Shown here in pieces: positions 1 to 6,771 of a stretch of DNA of 64,000 bases (within the stretch, counting starts at the first letter, position 1; each line of letters begins with the position of its first letter). The notes under the pieces are model-generated. The model made no database searches and was not told where the DNA came from. It saw only the letters and a program-made list of their open reading frames with translations. The position numbers and the translations under genes are program-made. Source of the stretch: Flavonifractor porci (GTDB taxonomy: Bacteria > Bacillota > Clostridia > Oscillospirales > Oscillospiraceae); NCBI RefSeq assembly GCF_037572415.1, contig NZ_JBBHLB010000020.1, forward strand, positions 1-64,000, given 5' to 3'.

Positions 1-613
1 CGCCATTGGAAAAGCATAAGTTGTGCCTCGCCGCATAAAAAGTGGCCAGCAGAAATGAACTGCTGGCCGGGGAATTTTTATACTTTTTCACTGTCCTCTT
101 GACGGGTAGCGGTTCAGCCCGCTGGCAGAGCTGCTTTGCATCTTCCTCTGTACAGTTGTACTTGTCCAGTAAGGAGACACGGTTCCCGGCCAATCGAAGC
201 AGCCGTTCCTGCTCGTCCTTGGCGATCCCAATATACTGAACTGTGTCGGGCGGCAGCGATTTTTGGTATCGCAGGATCGGTTTCAGTTTGCAATCTCTCT
301 GAACAGCACACCGTCCGCAGATGGGAAAAGAACGCAGAAGGCCCTTCTTGGGACCACGGGTGATTTTGCCTGTGAAGAGATCCACATACGTTTTCTCACT
401 GCGCAGGACGGTTACCTTCACACCCCTGCGTTCTAAAGCCGGAATGGCGGTGGTGTAGATAAAATCTCGGTGTTCCGGCACCTCGCCGGAGATCTCCTTG
501 TCGAACATGACCTCACAGTATACTGCCTCATCCAGAGGCTCCCCATGTTCCAGAGCCAGTAATATGGTGGCAAGACTGTCCTTACCAAAGGAACAGGAGG
601 CAACATGTTTCAA
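1..613 (-). CDS. PAPS-reductase-family PP-loop protein, incomplete (runs off window)
   Basis: Adenine nucleotide alpha-hydrolase fold protein of the phosphoadenosine phosphosulfate reductase/DndC-like family. The PP-loop SFGKDS lies at residues 8-13, followed by the family-typical cysteines ICGRC (98-102) and C108. Start is TTG at 613, overlapping the stop of the upstream MetK-like gene by four bases (TTGA), so the two are translationally coupled. Recognisable similarity fades after about residue 163 (TEEDAKQLC). The expected C-terminal cysteine-rich part is absent, and the frame stays open through a strong hairpin (about 45-69) to the window edge. A stop lies nearby in another frame, so a frameshift or 3' truncation is likely. 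ParB-like plus PAPS-reductase-like pairs are known on mobile elements (IbrA/IbrB type); their chemistry is unsettled. Confidence 0.75.
   Translation of the reverse strand, partial: MKHVASCSFGKDSLATILLALEHGEPLDEAVYCEVMFDKEISGEVPEHRDFIYTTAIPALERRGVKVTVLRSEKTYVDLFTGKITRGPKKGLLRSFPICGRCAVQRDCKLKPILRYQKSLPPDTVQYIGIAKDEQERLLRLAGNRVSLLDKYNCTEEDAKQLCQRAEPLPVKRTVKKYKNSPASSSFLLATFYAARHNLCFSNG
44..69 (-). terminator. Probable intrinsic terminator of the mobile-element operon
   Basis: Nine-base perfect stem GGCCAGCAG/CTGCTGGCC with a 7-base loop, followed on the minus strand by ACTTTTTATG. It lies where the PAPS-reductase-like reading frame no longer resembles its family, which supports the gene being truncated rather than continuing. 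Confidence 0.5.
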
Positions 614-1602
614 CGGTCCGACACACCTGCTTCCTTGATGCGGCAGGCGTTGCACAGTACCTCCGCTTTCTCCGTCTGCTCCCAGGGCGCGTTCGGATGG
701 GTAAAGTGGCCATAGTTGCAGAACTGAGCGAAGAGGGGCTTGTCCAGTCCCAGGGTGCGGATCATCCCGGCGGGGGTCAGGTCAAAGACCGCCCGCACAG
801 CCCGCTCCAGTACCTCATCCTGGTATTCGCCGGTCCCTTCGGTATCCACGTTGACTGCCACAGGCTCAGCCTTTCCGATGGCATAAGCCAGGGCGACGGT
901 GCAGCGATCCGCCAGACCGGCAGATACAATGTTCTTGGCAATATAGCGCGCCATGTAGGCTCCGCTGCGGTCCACCTTGGTGGAGTCTTTACCAGACAGC
1001 GCGCCGCCGCCGTGAGGGGCCAGTCCGCCATAGGTATCCACCATCAGCTTGCGGCCCGTGAGGCCGGTATCCGCCTCAAATCCGCCGTAGACAAACCGCC
1101 CGGATGGATTGATCAGGATCTCTGTATTCGTATCGGGCGGCAGCTCCCGCAGTGCGGGCTGGATCACATGGTCCATGAGTTCCGCCTGCAGCTGGCCCAG
1201 ATCTTTCTCAGGGTCATGCTGGCAGGACAGAACAACCGATGCAAGACGCACGGGGATATCCAGCCCATTCATCTGGCTCTGGATACGGCGACGGATCTGT
1301 TTGAGCTGCCGTCTATCACCGCAGCCCTCCAGCACCACATAGCTGCCTTTTCCGTTGGCCAGCACCTCACGCCGCCCGGTATCATCCCGGAGACTGGCCA
1401 TGAGACGCTGGCCCAGGCGCTTGCGGTAGCTGTCCTGGAGGGCCTCCACATCCCCGCACACGCCATGCTTTTTCAGGATTGCAGCGATCTCGCTGGAGTG
1501 GATCTCCATCCCCTCGAACAACGCCTCCAGGATCTCCTGCTCAGCCGCTGGCGGCAGTCTGGGCGGAGCAGTCGGCTTGGCACCCGCGTTTTCCCGGTTC
1601 AT
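610..1602 (-). CDS. Methionine adenosyltransferase-like protein with a replaced N-terminus
   Basis: Residues 120-320 match the central and C-terminal domains of S-adenosylmethionine synthetase: INPSGRFVYGG (164-174), TGLTGRKLMVDTYGG (179-193), HGGGALSGKDSTKVDRS (197-213) and ADRCTVALAYAIGKAEPV. The canonical N-terminal domain with the GHPDK motif and catalytic His/Asp is absent. In its place are about 115 residues that look helical and possibly winged-helix (EILEALFEG...EIAAILKKHG). At 330 aa it is about 60 residues shorter than housekeeping MetK. Start ATG at 1602 overlaps the upstream stop by four bases. It may bind ATP/SAM or partner with the host MetK rather than make SAM alone. It sits between a ParB-like gene and a PAPS-reductase-like gene. 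Confidence 0.85.
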   Translation of the reverse strand: MNRENAGAKPTAPPRLPPAAEQEILEALFEGMEIHSSEIAAILKKHGVCGDVEALQDSYRKRLGQRLMASLRDDTGRREVLANGKGSYVVLEGCGDRRQLKQIRRRIQSQMNGLDIPVRLASVVLSCQHDPEKDLGQLQAELMDHVIQPALRELPPDTNTEILINPSGRFVYGGFEADTGLTGRKLMVDTYGGLAPHGGGALSGKDSTKVDRSGAYMARYIAKNIVSAGLADRCTVALAYAIGKAEPVAVNVDTEGTGEYQDEVLERAVRAVFDLTPAGMIRTLGLDKPLFAQFCNYGHFTHPNAPWEQTEKAEVLCNACRIKEAGVSDR

Positions 1603-2096
1603 CGTTCTGCCTCCTTTCGCTTCTTTTGAGGGGAATGCGGCGCTTTTGCAGGCTGCGGATCACCGCGCCAGGTTTCCGGGGCCATGGTATTGATATGGCG
1701 GAGCATATCCCGCACGTTTGCACAGGTGAATTCCGGCTGTTCAAATCCATGGCGCTCCGTGTAGATGGTCCACTTATGGGTCTCATGGGGACTGTCCCGT
1801 ATGACCACAAAATATCTCCCGTTGCGGTCGCCATGTAGCGGCTCAAACCGCATGTCATCATAGAGCGGGCCGGACAGCGGGCAGTTGTTCTTGAACCAGA
1901 CATAGTAGTGGTCCAGGATATACGGGTCGGTGATCCCCATGACCACCTTGCTCAACTTCTGGAGCCGTCCGGCCAGCGCGTCATCCTGACAGAACCAGTC
2001 ATACCACCCGGCCTCACACTGAACGGCACGATCTTTCGAGGAAAAATCCCCGGCACGGAACCGCTCCTGCCACTGGCGGACACTCATTTCCGTCAT
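1599..2096 (-). CDS. Conserved mobile-element protein of unknown function
   Basis: 165 residues, soluble, rich in aromatic residues (WYDWFCQDD, YYVWFKNNCP, YFVVIRDSP) with a basic C-terminal tail (QKKRKEAER). No membrane segment, signal peptide or catalytic motif that I recognise. Its start overlaps the ParB-like stop by four bases and its stop overlaps the MetK-like start by four bases. It is therefore an integral member of the SSB-ParB-X-MetK-PAPS operon, not a chance frame. Confidence 0.75.
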   Translation of the reverse strand: MTEMSVRQWQERFRAGDFSSKDRAVQCEAGWYDWFCQDDALAGRLQKLSKVVMGITDPYILDHYYVWFKNNCPLSGPLYDDMRFEPLHGDRNGRYFVVIRDSPHETHKWTIYTERHGFEQPEFTCANVRDMLRHINTMAPETWRGDPQPAKAPHSPQKKRKEAER

Positions 2097-2989
2097 AGCG
2101 TCCCCCTCTCCGGCAGGAGGCGCTCCATGAGGTCGGCAATGGTCCGAAACACCTCCGCCAATTCACGAGACTCTTTCACCGTATCTTCCATCTCGTCCCT
2201 GGTCATGCGGGTGCATTTAGCCCAGATCCGGACATTTTCCTCTGTGGGGTCCAGCAGGACCGCCTTTTCATACGCCTTGCAGAAGACTCCGGCGATCTTC
2301 CCCTCACGGTCGATCTCTGCGTCCTTTTCCTGGATTTCCTTTTTTGCTTTCAGGATGTCCAGCGCCTCCTGGGCGGCCTGCTCTCGCTGCTCCTCCGGCA
2401 GATCCTCCACCTGCTTGGTGATCTGGTAGCCCTGATTGATGGACAGTTCCTTCTTGTCCAGCGCCTCCTTGACCGCTGCGGGGGCGTGCTCGTCGATCTG
2501 CATCACTTTGCCCATGGTCCGCTCACCCAAGCCAACGGAGTCTGCCAGTTCTTTGCGGGTATCAACAGGAACGGAACTTTCCGGCAATGTTGCCGAAAGG
2601 TCAGTTCGCGTACCCTGGTTTGCCTTGGCCCTGGCTTCGATCTCCGGCTTAAGCTTCAGGGCGATCTTGCCCAGCTCCCACTTGTCCAGGTTGCGGCGGC
2701 CCTTCTGTGTATCCAGAGCCCACTGCTTGGCCTCCAGCAGATCGTCAAAGGCGAACACCAGCATCTGATAGGGCAGGCCGTGCTTGTCGCACAGGGATTT
2801 TCGGTTATGCCCGTCAATGACGACCAGATCCTCATTGACGATGATGAAGGTATAGCACCCATTTTTCAGGAGATCCGCCTCCAGCGCACCGAGCTGCTCC
2901 TCGCTCAAAGGCGGGAGCAGCTCGGCCATCTCAGGCAGCACGACAGGGGTGCGCTCTGTGCTGCTGTAAATGATCCCAGTGTTCTTCAT
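2093..2989 (-). CDS. ParB-like (ParB/sulfiredoxin fold) protein
   Basis: 298-residue ParB/Srx-superfamily protein. The N-terminal domain carries VIDGHNR (58-63 region), the nucleotide-binding signature of ParB-like CTPase/nuclease domains. A helix-turn-helix-like centre follows (RKELADSVGLGERTMGKVMQID) and then a long charged helical region. Lone ParB-like genes with no ParA, next to PAPS-reductase-like genes, are typical of phages and ICEs and of IbrB-type pairs, where the role appears regulatory or nucleic-acid-directed rather than segregation. Start ATG at 2989 overlaps the SSB stop (TGATG). Plausible roles are element regulation, DNA modification or maintenance. Confidence 0.85.
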   Translation of the reverse strand: MKNTGIIYSSTERTPVVLPEMAELLPPLSEEQLGALEADLLKNGCYTFIIVNEDLVVIDGHNRKSLCDKHGLPYQMLVFAFDDLLEAKQWALDTQKGRRNLDKWELGKIALKLKPEIEARAKANQGTRTDLSATLPESSVPVDTRKELADSVGLGERTMGKVMQIDEHAPAAVKEALDKKELSINQGYQITKQVEDLPEEQREQAAQEALDILKAKKEIQEKDAEIDREGKIAGVFCKAYEKAVLLDPTEENVRIWAKCTRMTRDEMEDTVKESRELAEVFRTIADLMERLLPERGTL

Positions 2990-3360
2990 CAGGCGGCCTC
3001 ACACTCGGCCTGGTTCTGCCCGGCAGCGGTTGCATCCTCTGCCCGATGGGGGGAGAGGAGCTCCACCTCCGTAGCCTTGATCAGGAAGCCGGGCTGGCGG
3101 GTGGGATCGTCAGAAAAAGTGATGGTCTCGAAGTCGCCGGAGGCGGCCAACTTGCAGCCCTTCCAGGCATAGGCGGCGCAGAACTCGGCCAGGGGACCGC
3201 GCACCTTGATGGAGATGAAGTCGGTGAGCCGGTTGCCCTCCTGATCTCGATAGCGGCGGTCCGAGGCAATGCGCAGGATGGCATAGGGCTTGCCCGTGGT
3301 TTCGTTCATCTTCAGCTCCACATCATTGGTCAGATTTCCAGTGGCAGTGATCTTCAACAT
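2989..3360 (-). CDS. Short single-stranded DNA-binding protein
   Basis: 123 residues with an OB-fold of the SSB family (ITATGNLTNDVELK, then FISIKVRGPLAEFCAAY and GCKLAASGDFET). The C-terminus (NQAECEAA) lacks the DDDIPF-type tip used by chromosomal SSB to recruit partners, as is common for plasmid and ICE SSBs. An AAAGGAG-like site precedes ATG at 3360. It is the first gene of the operon running to the window start and probably protects transferred single-stranded DNA. Confidence 0.85.
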   Translation of the reverse strand: MLKITATGNLTNDVELKMNETTGKPYAILRIASDRRYRDQEGNRLTDFISIKVRGPLAEFCAAYAWKGCKLAASGDFETITFSDDPTRQPGFLIKATEVELLSPHRAEDATAAGQNQAECEAA

Positions 3361-3400
3361 CGTTCATTTCTCCTTTTTCTGTTAGAATAGTTGGTTGTAA

Positions 3401-3435
3401 GAAAGAGGGGGACTCACAGATTCTGTGAGTCCCCC
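3401..3435 (-). terminator. Hairpin between the Cna-B remnant and the SSB operon
   Basis: Fourteen-base perfect inverted repeat (3407-3420 and 3422-3435; GGGGGACTCACAGA and its complement). On the minus strand it is followed by TCTTTCTT. It lies directly after the stop of the Cna-B remnant and probably ends that transcript before the SSB operon. Confidence 0.6.
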
Positions 3436-3441
3436 AAGGGC

Positions 3442-4850
3442 TTAATACCCCGTCCGGGGCAGGGTGGGAATGACAGGTTTGCCGTACACCGTAGTTACCC
3501 AACGGCTGACGGCCTGCACCCACTGGCCGTTGTAGACGCCGCCCACGTCGGCCACATTGACAAAGGAGGTGGAGGCCAGGTTGGCCACGGCGGTGCAGTG
3601 GAGGTACGGCTTTTCTACCTGGGCAAAGCCAGCAGGGGCCTGTCCAAAGACGAACATGACCTCTGTGACCCGTTCATTGCTGGCAAGGCCCAGTGCGGTG
3701 GCCGAGGCAGCCAGGGTGTAGTTCTTGCTGGTGGACAGGTTGTCTGCCAGGGTCCGATACTCGCCGCCGTTCACACGATAGGTGATCTTATAGGTGCCAG
3801 GGAAGTTATAGGTTCCGGTGACCACCGTGTCCAGCCGTACTTCTGCGGGAAGGGTATCGCGCCAATAAAAGTTGTCCAGCCGGACATTGGAGCTATTGGC
3901 GATGCCGGAGAAGGTATAGCGTACCGGCTGGCCTGCCATGATCTCCTTGGGGCCGGTTTTGGTGATGGATACGCCGGTAGTCAGGCTCTTGTTGGTCACC
4001 TCAAATTTGACGATCTGTCCCTCATGTTCCAGATAGGCGGTGAGTTCCGTTTCATTTACGCCGTAATTGGCCGGAGCCTTGACCTCACGGATGGTATAGC
4101 GGGAGAGAGGCAAAGGTTTGGACACGGCCAGCCCTCGGCTGTCAGAGCGGATGGTGTCCACTAGATTACCCGCCTTATCATAGATTTCAAATACAGCCCC
4201 CTCCAGCAGCGTTCCCGCAGGCAGGCCGTTGGTGGGGTTGTAGTCGGCAGACTTCTTGACGATCTGGATCTGGCCTGTGATGGCCCGGTTTTCCCAGGTG
4301 ATTTCCGTGGTCTCGCCCGGCTTTATATAGACGGTTTTCAGCTGTTCGTCTACGATGTAGCCCTCGTTCTCCAGCTCCCGCAGATACACCTTGCCAGACA
4401 GCTCCAGGGTGTCAATGTAGGCGTATCCGTTCTGGTCGGTGGTGAACTGATCCACCGGATTCATGTTGCTGTCATAGAGCAGGAAGGTCACGCCGTAAAT
4501 GCCCTTTCGGGTGTCTGCGTCGATCTTGTGCAGCAGGATGCCGGAGAATGCCTTGTTGGTCACAGTCTTTCTGGTGATCTCCCCATCCTTTACGGTGAAG
4601 TAGATGGGTGTGGGGTCCAATTTGAAGGTATCCGGGCAATCGGTTTCCACGGCATAGTAGTTGTCAGCCTCCAAGGGCAAGAACACTTTTCCATCCTTCC
4701 CGGTGGTCACGGTGTCCACCAGAGCGTCGTCGCTGACGCGGCGGATCTCAAACGTGACTCCAGGGATGGTCTCTGCCTGATCAACCTCATTGACTTTGGT
4801 AATCTCCACGCCGCCCACCGGCGCATTGTAGAACCAGAGTTCCTGTGTAC
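3442..4850 (-). pseudogene. Cna-B/SpaA-type surface adhesin, N-terminus deleted
   Basis: About 465 residues containing at least three prealbumin-like Cna-B repeats that begin VEITKV, GILLHKIDAD and IQIVKK. A final domain starts VSITKTGP and the protein ends LPRTGY, a sortase-like motif with no following membrane anchor. No signal peptide and no start with a ribosome site exist. Similarity begins at QELWFYNAPVGG, upstream of the first possible start (GTG, 4818), directly inside the TOPRIM gene in another frame. The 5' part was removed by a deletion that joined it to the primase gene near 4850. In related ICEs such proteins are secreted adhesins made with the transfer genes; here it is probably not exported. 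Confidence 0.8.
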
Positions 4851-5687
4851 GCAGAACATTTCTCGGAGCTTTTGGGTTGCCTGCCGACCATGTTCATCGT
4901 TATCCAGGCACAGAATAATCCGGCGTATGTGTGGGTTGTCTCGCAGATAGGTCCGCAGTCCTCCTTCGTACAGCCCACACAGCGCCACCGCGTTGGAGGT
5001 CACTTTCCGGTGCAGGGTGCAGAAGCTCATCAGGTCGATTGGGGCCTCAAAGACAAGAACTGCATCATGCTTCTTGCTGCAGTGAAGTCGAAATGCGATG
5101 TCCTTATTGCTGCCTGGGACATCCCCCTTAAAGCTGCTGCCGTTCCGATCATAGGTTCCTCGTTGGTTGGCAAATACCGGCGCTCCTGATTGGTCCCGGC
5201 CAACAAAGACACAGTTGTGATGCTGGGCGTCCTCGTACAGCAATCCAGCCTCCACAAAGCCCCGGATCACTTGGGGTGCGATCCCACGCTTGCGGAGATA
5301 GGCAAACACCCTGCGGTGATCCACGTTGGCAGGTGGGAGGGTAAAGGGAACTTTTTTCTCCTTTTCCTTGGCCTGCCGCGAAGTGCTCACCGGGGGAGAG
5401 TCACGGGCGCGGCCATGCCAGGTCAGCAGGTATTCCACCGCCTCCGGGAAACTTTTGTTGCAGAACCGCTGGAGGAATGTGATGGCGTCTCCGCCGATGC
5501 CCTCTGAGTAGCGGAACCAGGTACGTCTGTCCTTGATTCGGATGCTGTCCATCTCCTGCGTGGTGTAGTACCTGCCGATCCGCTTCACCTGGTAGCCCAG
5601 GGAGATCAACAGATCCGGAAGGTCTGTGTCTCGGACAGTGGCCATTTCAGCCTCTGTAAAACGAGTCCTTTCTGCTGTTTGCATCAT
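4707..5687 (-). CDS. DUF3991/TOPRIM primase-like protein, C-terminally truncated
   Basis: ICE/plasmid DNA primase-type protein. It has an N-terminal zinc-ribbon-replacing domain (RYYTTQEMDSIRIKDRRTW), a DUF3991 region (FAYLRKRGIAPQVI) and a TOPRIM core (VLVFEAPIDLMS and IILCLDNDEHGRQA with its DxD-like acidic residues). Family similarity stops at about LREMFCVH. The last 40 or so residues are out-of-frame Cna-B sequence. Start ATG 5687 (or the adjacent ATG 5684) follows AGGAGGT at 5692-5698. Upstream in-frame codons run into a terminator hairpin and are not used. Activity is doubtful because the end of the TOPRIM fold is missing. Confidence 0.8.
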   Translation of the reverse strand: MMQTAERTRFTEAEMATVRDTDLPDLLISLGYQVKRIGRYYTTQEMDSIRIKDRRTWFRYSEGIGGDAITFLQRFCNKSFPEAVEYLLTWHGRARDSPPVSTSRQAKEKEKKVPFTLPPANVDHRRVFAYLRKRGIAPQVIRGFVEAGLLYEDAQHHNCVFVGRDQSGAPVFANQRGTYDRNGSSFKGDVPGSNKDIAFRLHCSKKHDAVLVFEAPIDLMSFCTLHRKVTSNAVALCGLYEGGLRTYLRDNPHIRRIILCLDNDEHGRQATQKLREMFCVHRNSGSTMRRWAAWRLPKSMRLIRQRPSLESRLRSAASATTLWWTP

Positions 5688-5710
5688 GTCACCTCCTTCT
5701 CGAGAAAACA

Positions 5711-5758
5711 AAAAAGGGGCCGGAGGACACATCCGCTTGAGATGTGCCCTCCGGCCCC
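5711..5758 (-). terminator. Intrinsic terminator after the ribbon-helix-helix gene
   Basis: Eighteen-base GC-rich stem (5716-5733 with 5741-5758, one G-U pair) and a 7-base loop, followed by TTTTTTG on the minus strand. It ends the 5777-6190 transcript, or attenuates read-through into the TOPRIM gene. Confidence 0.85.
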
Positions 5759-5776
5759 TTGCTTTGACTCCTTGTG

Positions 5777-6190
5777 TTATTGTTCGATGTCCACTGTGTC
5801 TCTCTCCGCCTCCGCACTGGCCTTGCTGGCATCTGGGGTGGTACCGGCGGCTCCACTGTCCTCCGGGGCCAGGCTGGCTTCGGTTTCCGCCAGCGCCTGC
5901 TCGATCAGGCCCAGGACGAAGTCCCGCTGGGTGAGCTTTACGCCGGTCCGAGCCGTTTCTTTGGCCAGGTGGGTCTTGATGCGCTGGAAGAGTCCCTCGG
6001 GGATCTGGAATGCCATCGTTCTGCTGCCTGTCATGTTGATTCCTCCATTCTCATCCTTCATCTTGTAGTATTCAGTGAGCAATGCTGCGATGTACTGGCT
6101 GGTGGTCATCTCCAGGCGGTCTTTTTCTTCTGTTACCCGGTTGTGCAGGGTGATGTCGATTTGAGCGCATAGGTTTTTCTTGTCTGCCAT
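5777..6190 (-). CDS. Ribbon-helix-helix-like mobile-element protein
   Basis: 137 residues. Two similar segments, CAQIDITLHNRVTEEKDRL and MAFQIPEGLFQRIKTHLA, look like paired ribbon-helix-helix or Arc-type modules. An acidic, Ala-rich C-terminal tail follows. This family commonly sits just upstream of the DUF3991/TOPRIM gene in Firmicute ICEs, where a relaxosome-accessory or regulatory role is likely. ATG 6190 is preceded by GGAAAGGAGAG at good distance; upstream in-frame codons lack a ribosome site. Confidence 0.7.
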   Translation of the reverse strand: MADKKNLCAQIDITLHNRVTEEKDRLEMTTSQYIAALLTEYYKMKDENGGINMTGSRTMAFQIPEGLFQRIKTHLAKETARTGVKLTQRDFVLGLIEQALAETEASLAPEDSGAAGTTPDASKASAEAERDTVDIEQ

Positions 6191-6322
6191 GGTCTGCTCT
6201 CCTTTCCTCGTTTTGCAACGCAAGTATATCCAAAACCATGTCAGAAAGCTATTACCAAGACCACCAAGGAACCAAGGACAAAGCAAGCAATACCACCAAC
6301 TGAAACAGCCGCGCAATACAAA

Positions 6323-6385
6323 GAGAGAAGCCCCCGTTGGCCGTTCGATTGGAACTGCCAGCGGGGGCTTCTCTCGCTGTTTTTT
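6323..6385 (+). terminator. Strong hairpin with T-run (plus-strand terminator)
   Basis: Nineteen-base stem 6323-6341/6357-6375 (GAGAGAAGCCCCCGTTGGC, one G-U pair) followed by GCTGTTTTTTC. The T-run is on the plus strand although no plus-strand gene lies upstream. It may insulate the element from incoming transcription, or belong to the element end. Confidence 0.6.
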
Positions 6386-6476
6386 CTTTGCTCAGAGGTT
6401 CGAATCACCCCACATCACGAAAATGGCCTTTTGCATCTCCATCTCGGCTGGTGCTCGATTTTTCCCTCTGAAACGG

Positions 6477-6506
6477 CTGAAACCCTTGCCGCAGCAAGGG
6501 TTTCAG
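6477..6506. repeat. Perfect 13-bp palindrome near tRNA-Leu
   Basis: CTGAAACCCTTGC and its exact complement separated by four bases (CGCA). It lies 28 bases from the 3' end of tRNA-Leu, with no immediate T-run on either strand. A recombinase arm or core site is as likely as a tRNA terminator. Confidence 0.5.
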
Positions 6507-6534
6507 GGGTTGCATCTTTTTCAGCAACCTTAGT

Positions 6535-6620
6535 TGGTGCCGGTGGTGGGACTCGAACCCACACGGTGTTGCCACCAACGGATTTTGAATCCGTCACGTC
6601 TACCATTCCATCACACCGGC
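6535..6620 (-). tRNA. tRNA-Leu (anticodon CAA)
   Basis: Acceptor stem GCCGGTG/CACCGGC, anticodon stem ACGGA/TCCGT around loop TTCAAAA giving anticodon CAA, long class II variable arm, T-arm GTGGG-TTCGAGT-CCCAC, and an encoded CCA at 6535-6537. It reads UUG codons. tRNA genes are common ICE integration targets, and the mobile genes begin just downstream. Confidence 0.97.
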
Positions 6621-6643
6621 GTCCAATATGCGGTCTGGATGGT

Positions 6644-6672
6644 ATTATACACGAATTGTGGACAGATGGCAA
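6644..6672 (-). promoter_or_regulatory. Promoter of tRNA-Leu
   Basis: On the minus strand TTGCCA (6667-6672) and TATAAT (6644-6649) are separated by exactly 17 bases, 24 bases before the tRNA 5' end. A textbook sigma-A promoter. Confidence 0.85.
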
Positions 6673-6771
6673 GCCCTGTCCTCAGAATAAATTCAGAAAA
6701 CGCCATACCATTTCATCGGAAGATGTGTTATGATAACAATATCGAAAATTCCCACGGAGGGCAGAAAATCC

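Larger units (their letters stand above)
6191..6534. other. Gene-free element boundary region beside tRNA-Leu
   Basis: 344 bases with no convincing gene. It holds two strong inverted repeats (6323-6375 and 6477-6506, listed separately) between the last mobile-element gene and the tRNA-Leu 3' end. The element/chromosome junction probably lies here, but I see no copy of the tRNA 3' end to mark an att site. Confidence 0.5.

Noticed and set aside
6396..6412. tRNA T-loop-like GGTTCGAATC beside the element boundary
   Set aside because: The flanking bases cannot form a T-stem or acceptor stem and no CCA follows. At most it is a decayed tRNA fragment.
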